Origin: Tessaracoccus flavescens
GTDB taxonomy: Bacteria; Actinomycetota; Actinomycetes; Propionibacteriales; Propionibacteriaceae
Length of the DNA stretch: 64,000 nucleotides
Direction: 5' to 3'
Assembly (NCBI RefSeq): GCF_001998865.1
Contig: NZ_CP019607.1
Location: forward strand, 682,001 to 746,000
Below are positions 61,418 to 64,000 of the stretch, piece after piece. Both the position numbers and the translations under genes were made by a program. The stretch's first letter is position 1; the number at the start of each line of letters is the position of its first letter. Below the pieces are notes generated by a model. The model searched no databases. It worked only from the letters and a program-made list of their open reading frames with translations, and was not told where the DNA came from.

Positions 61418-62152
61418 ATGGCTAGTCGACCAGATTCCAAGACCACCGCGACGCCCAAGCGGTCCGACGCGAGTTGGTCCTTACCTCGACGGTTGTTACT
61501 TGTGGGCGTGTCGAGCGTGCCTCTGCTCTTCGCGGCGGCTCTTGAGTGGTTCAAGGGCATCGACGGCATCGGGATTGTTTCTTTTGTAGCGCTGAGCGCG
61601 ATCGGGTTCCTGTTGGCGTTGTATGGGCGGCTGCCAGACGAGTTCAATGTTGCGGGGAATGGCGCAAAGTTCACTACGGAGCAGCGGTTGGAGGTTCAGG
61701 CGGTGTTGGATGAGATGTCCGCGCAGCAGCTGGAGGAGATTGCCTGCGAGGGATCAGATGAGATGCGTGAGCTGGCCAGTGATGCCCTGGACTTCCGGGA
61801 TCGGGCTCGGGCCTATCTCGAGGAGGCGGCGAGTCTTGAGGGGTTCAGCTTGTCGAGGATTGGCCATGGAAGCTTGGACGGCGGCTCGGGATTGGGATCG
61901 GTGCGTGCGATTCAGGGTCTGGTGCTGACCCATCGAGACCAGGTGGTAGCGGTGGATCTTGGCGAGTTGGAGGATTCACACTTGGAGTTGGCGGCTCGCG
62001 GAGTCACCCATATCTTGGAGATTAAGCGCACGGAGGTCACCGTCCGCCGGGCGGCTGATGACCGGGAACTGTTTGTCAGCGAGCAGGTGATCTCCATCGA
62101 TCAGCTGCGACGGGCACTGAGGGCGGTTGCAGCGGACAGCACCGGTGGCTGA
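61418..62152 (+). CDS. Hypothetical protein with two membrane helices and a cytoplasmic domain
   Basis: 244 residues, family not recognised. Two adjacent membrane helices lie near residues 25-65 (LLLVGVSSVPLLFAAALEWF and IVSFVALSAIGFLLALYG). A helical acidic stretch follows (EQRLEVQAVLDEMSAQQLEE), and a C-terminal alpha/beta domain (VRAIQGLVLTHRDQVVAVDL ... HILEIKRTEVTVRRAADDRE). Codon use has more T and G at third positions (GTG, TTG, GGG) than the respiratory genes around, which hints at transfer. It lies between menF and a clpB remnant. Confidence 0.65.
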   Translation: MASRPDSKTTATPKRSDASWSLPRRLLLVGVSSVPLLFAAALEWFKGIDGIGIVSFVALSAIGFLLALYGRLPDEFNVAGNGAKFTTEQRLEVQAVLDEMSAQQLEEIACEGSDEMRELASDALDFRDRARAYLEEAASLEGFSLSRIGHGSLDGGSGLGSVRAIQGLVLTHRDQVVAVDLGELEDSHLELAARGVTHILEIKRTEVTVRRAADDRELFVSEQVISIDQLRRALRAVAADSTGG

Positions 62153-62220
62153 GGCTCAACGCAGCAGGACAGCACGAGGCCGGTGTCCCAAATGAGGAGA
62201 CCCCGGCCTCGCTTTTGGGC

Positions 62221-62640
62221 TCAGCCGATGCGCAGCTGGTCGGTGTCGGGATCGACGTCGAACGTGACCACAGCACCATCGATGATCTCGCTGGCGAGTA
62301 GCTTTGTGGCGAGCTGGTCCTCGATGGTGGACTGCACCAGCCGGCGCAGCGGTCGAGCGTCATAGACGGGGTCGAAGCCGTTGCGGGCGAGCCATTCCTT
62401 GCCCAGTCGGCCAAGCTCTTGGCCAGTTCAGTCTTGCCCACGTCGGTGGGGCCGAGGAAAAGGAAGCTGCCGGTGGCCGGTTCGGATCGCTGATGCCAGC
62501 GCGGCTGCGCCGGACAGCATCGGCAACGGCTTTGACTGCTCGCTTCTGCCCGATGAGGCGCTTGCCGATGTGTTCCTCCATGATGAGGAGCTTGTCAAAG
62601 GACGGCGATGGCGAACTAGTCTTTCGGCCCAACCGCGGTC
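62221..62640 (-). pseudogene. Remnant of chaperone clpB (D2 start joined to C-terminus)
   Basis: One frame gives [20 protein letters not shown], then [18 protein letters not shown], the start of the second ClpB ATPase domain. A neighbouring frame gives [14 protein letters not shown], the D2 Walker A tail. Another continues [20 protein letters not shown] and ends FDVDPDTDQLRIG with a stop at 62221, the ClpB C-terminus. About 180 residues between Walker A and the C-terminal domain are missing and there are at least two frame breaks, so it cannot encode a working disaggregase. It lies about 250 bases upstream of dnaK on the opposite strand. Confidence 0.85.
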
Positions 62641-62708
62641 TTCCGCCTCCGGACGCGGTCCTTGCGTGCTGAGCAGCTTCGCTGTTCGTAATGTCTTCAG
62701 GGCTCTGA

Positions 62709-64000
<1,292 letters not shown>

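Overview
The window looks like high-GC Actinobacteria, most likely the Propionibacteriaceae (inferred). The grounds are strong G/C codon bias, GTG/TTG starts with 1-8 base start/stop overlaps, and the block tRNA-Thr, tRNA-Met, rpmG, a MaoC pair, tRNA-Trp, secE, nusG, rplK, rplA. A 14-gene nuo operon, menaquinone genes, KorAB and a MptB-like mannosyltransferase fit the same group. The genus cannot be resolved from sequence alone.

Layout. 1-1.05 kb: rplL (partial) and rplJ with leader and attenuator, minus strand. 1.05-2.42 kb: insertion sequence 1. 2.4-7.2 kb: a decayed small membrane protein gene, a polar amino-acid ABC transporter, a hypothetical membrane protein and a LacI regulator. 7.3-10.85 kb: pcp, then tRNA-Trp, secE, nusG, rplK and rplA (minus). 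11-18.7 kb: a frameshifted isoaspartyl methyltransferase gene, a heterodimeric ABC exporter, an M20 amidohydrolase, a cell-wall hydrolase and murB. 18.7-20.75 kb: MaoC pair, a small ORF, rpmG, tRNA-Met and tRNA-Thr. 20.8-22.2 kb: insertion sequence 2, followed by a DUF559 gene remnant. 22.9-29.3 kb: purine nucleoside phosphorylase, tRNA-Tyr, YajQ, a repeat-rich intergenic stretch, a P-type ATPase, a GNAT enzyme and exonuclease III. 29.2-32 kb: a short operon of NuoB-, NuoC- and NuoI-like genes ending in a mannosyltransferase. 32-39.5 kb: a SWIM-SNF2 helicase, korAB and a coupled membrane protein. 39.5-41.9 kb: an M13 peptidase and a frameshifted membrane protein gene. 42-59.8 kb: one minus-strand respiratory operon, menaquinone reductase-like gene, nuoA-N, prenyl diphosphate synthase. 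60-64 kb: menF-type isochorismate synthase, an unknown membrane protein, a clpB remnant and the start of dnaK.

The genes form three functional groups. The first is translation and export (rplL, rplJ, rplK, rplA, rpmG, secE, nusG, three of the four tRNAs close to them). The second is menaquinone-linked respiration: isochorismate synthase, prenyl diphosphate synthase, a prenyl-chain reductase and complete complex I, plus KorAB supplying low-potential electrons. The third is envelope work (MurB, PG hydrolase, ABC exporter, mannosyltransferase). Most notable are two insertion sequences of identical design inserted next to the same sequence at the -35 region of two translation-gene promoters, an orphan three-subunit complex I/Mbh-like module, and a 44-base perfect palindrome inside a motif array. 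No CRISPR array, prophage or known defence system was seen.
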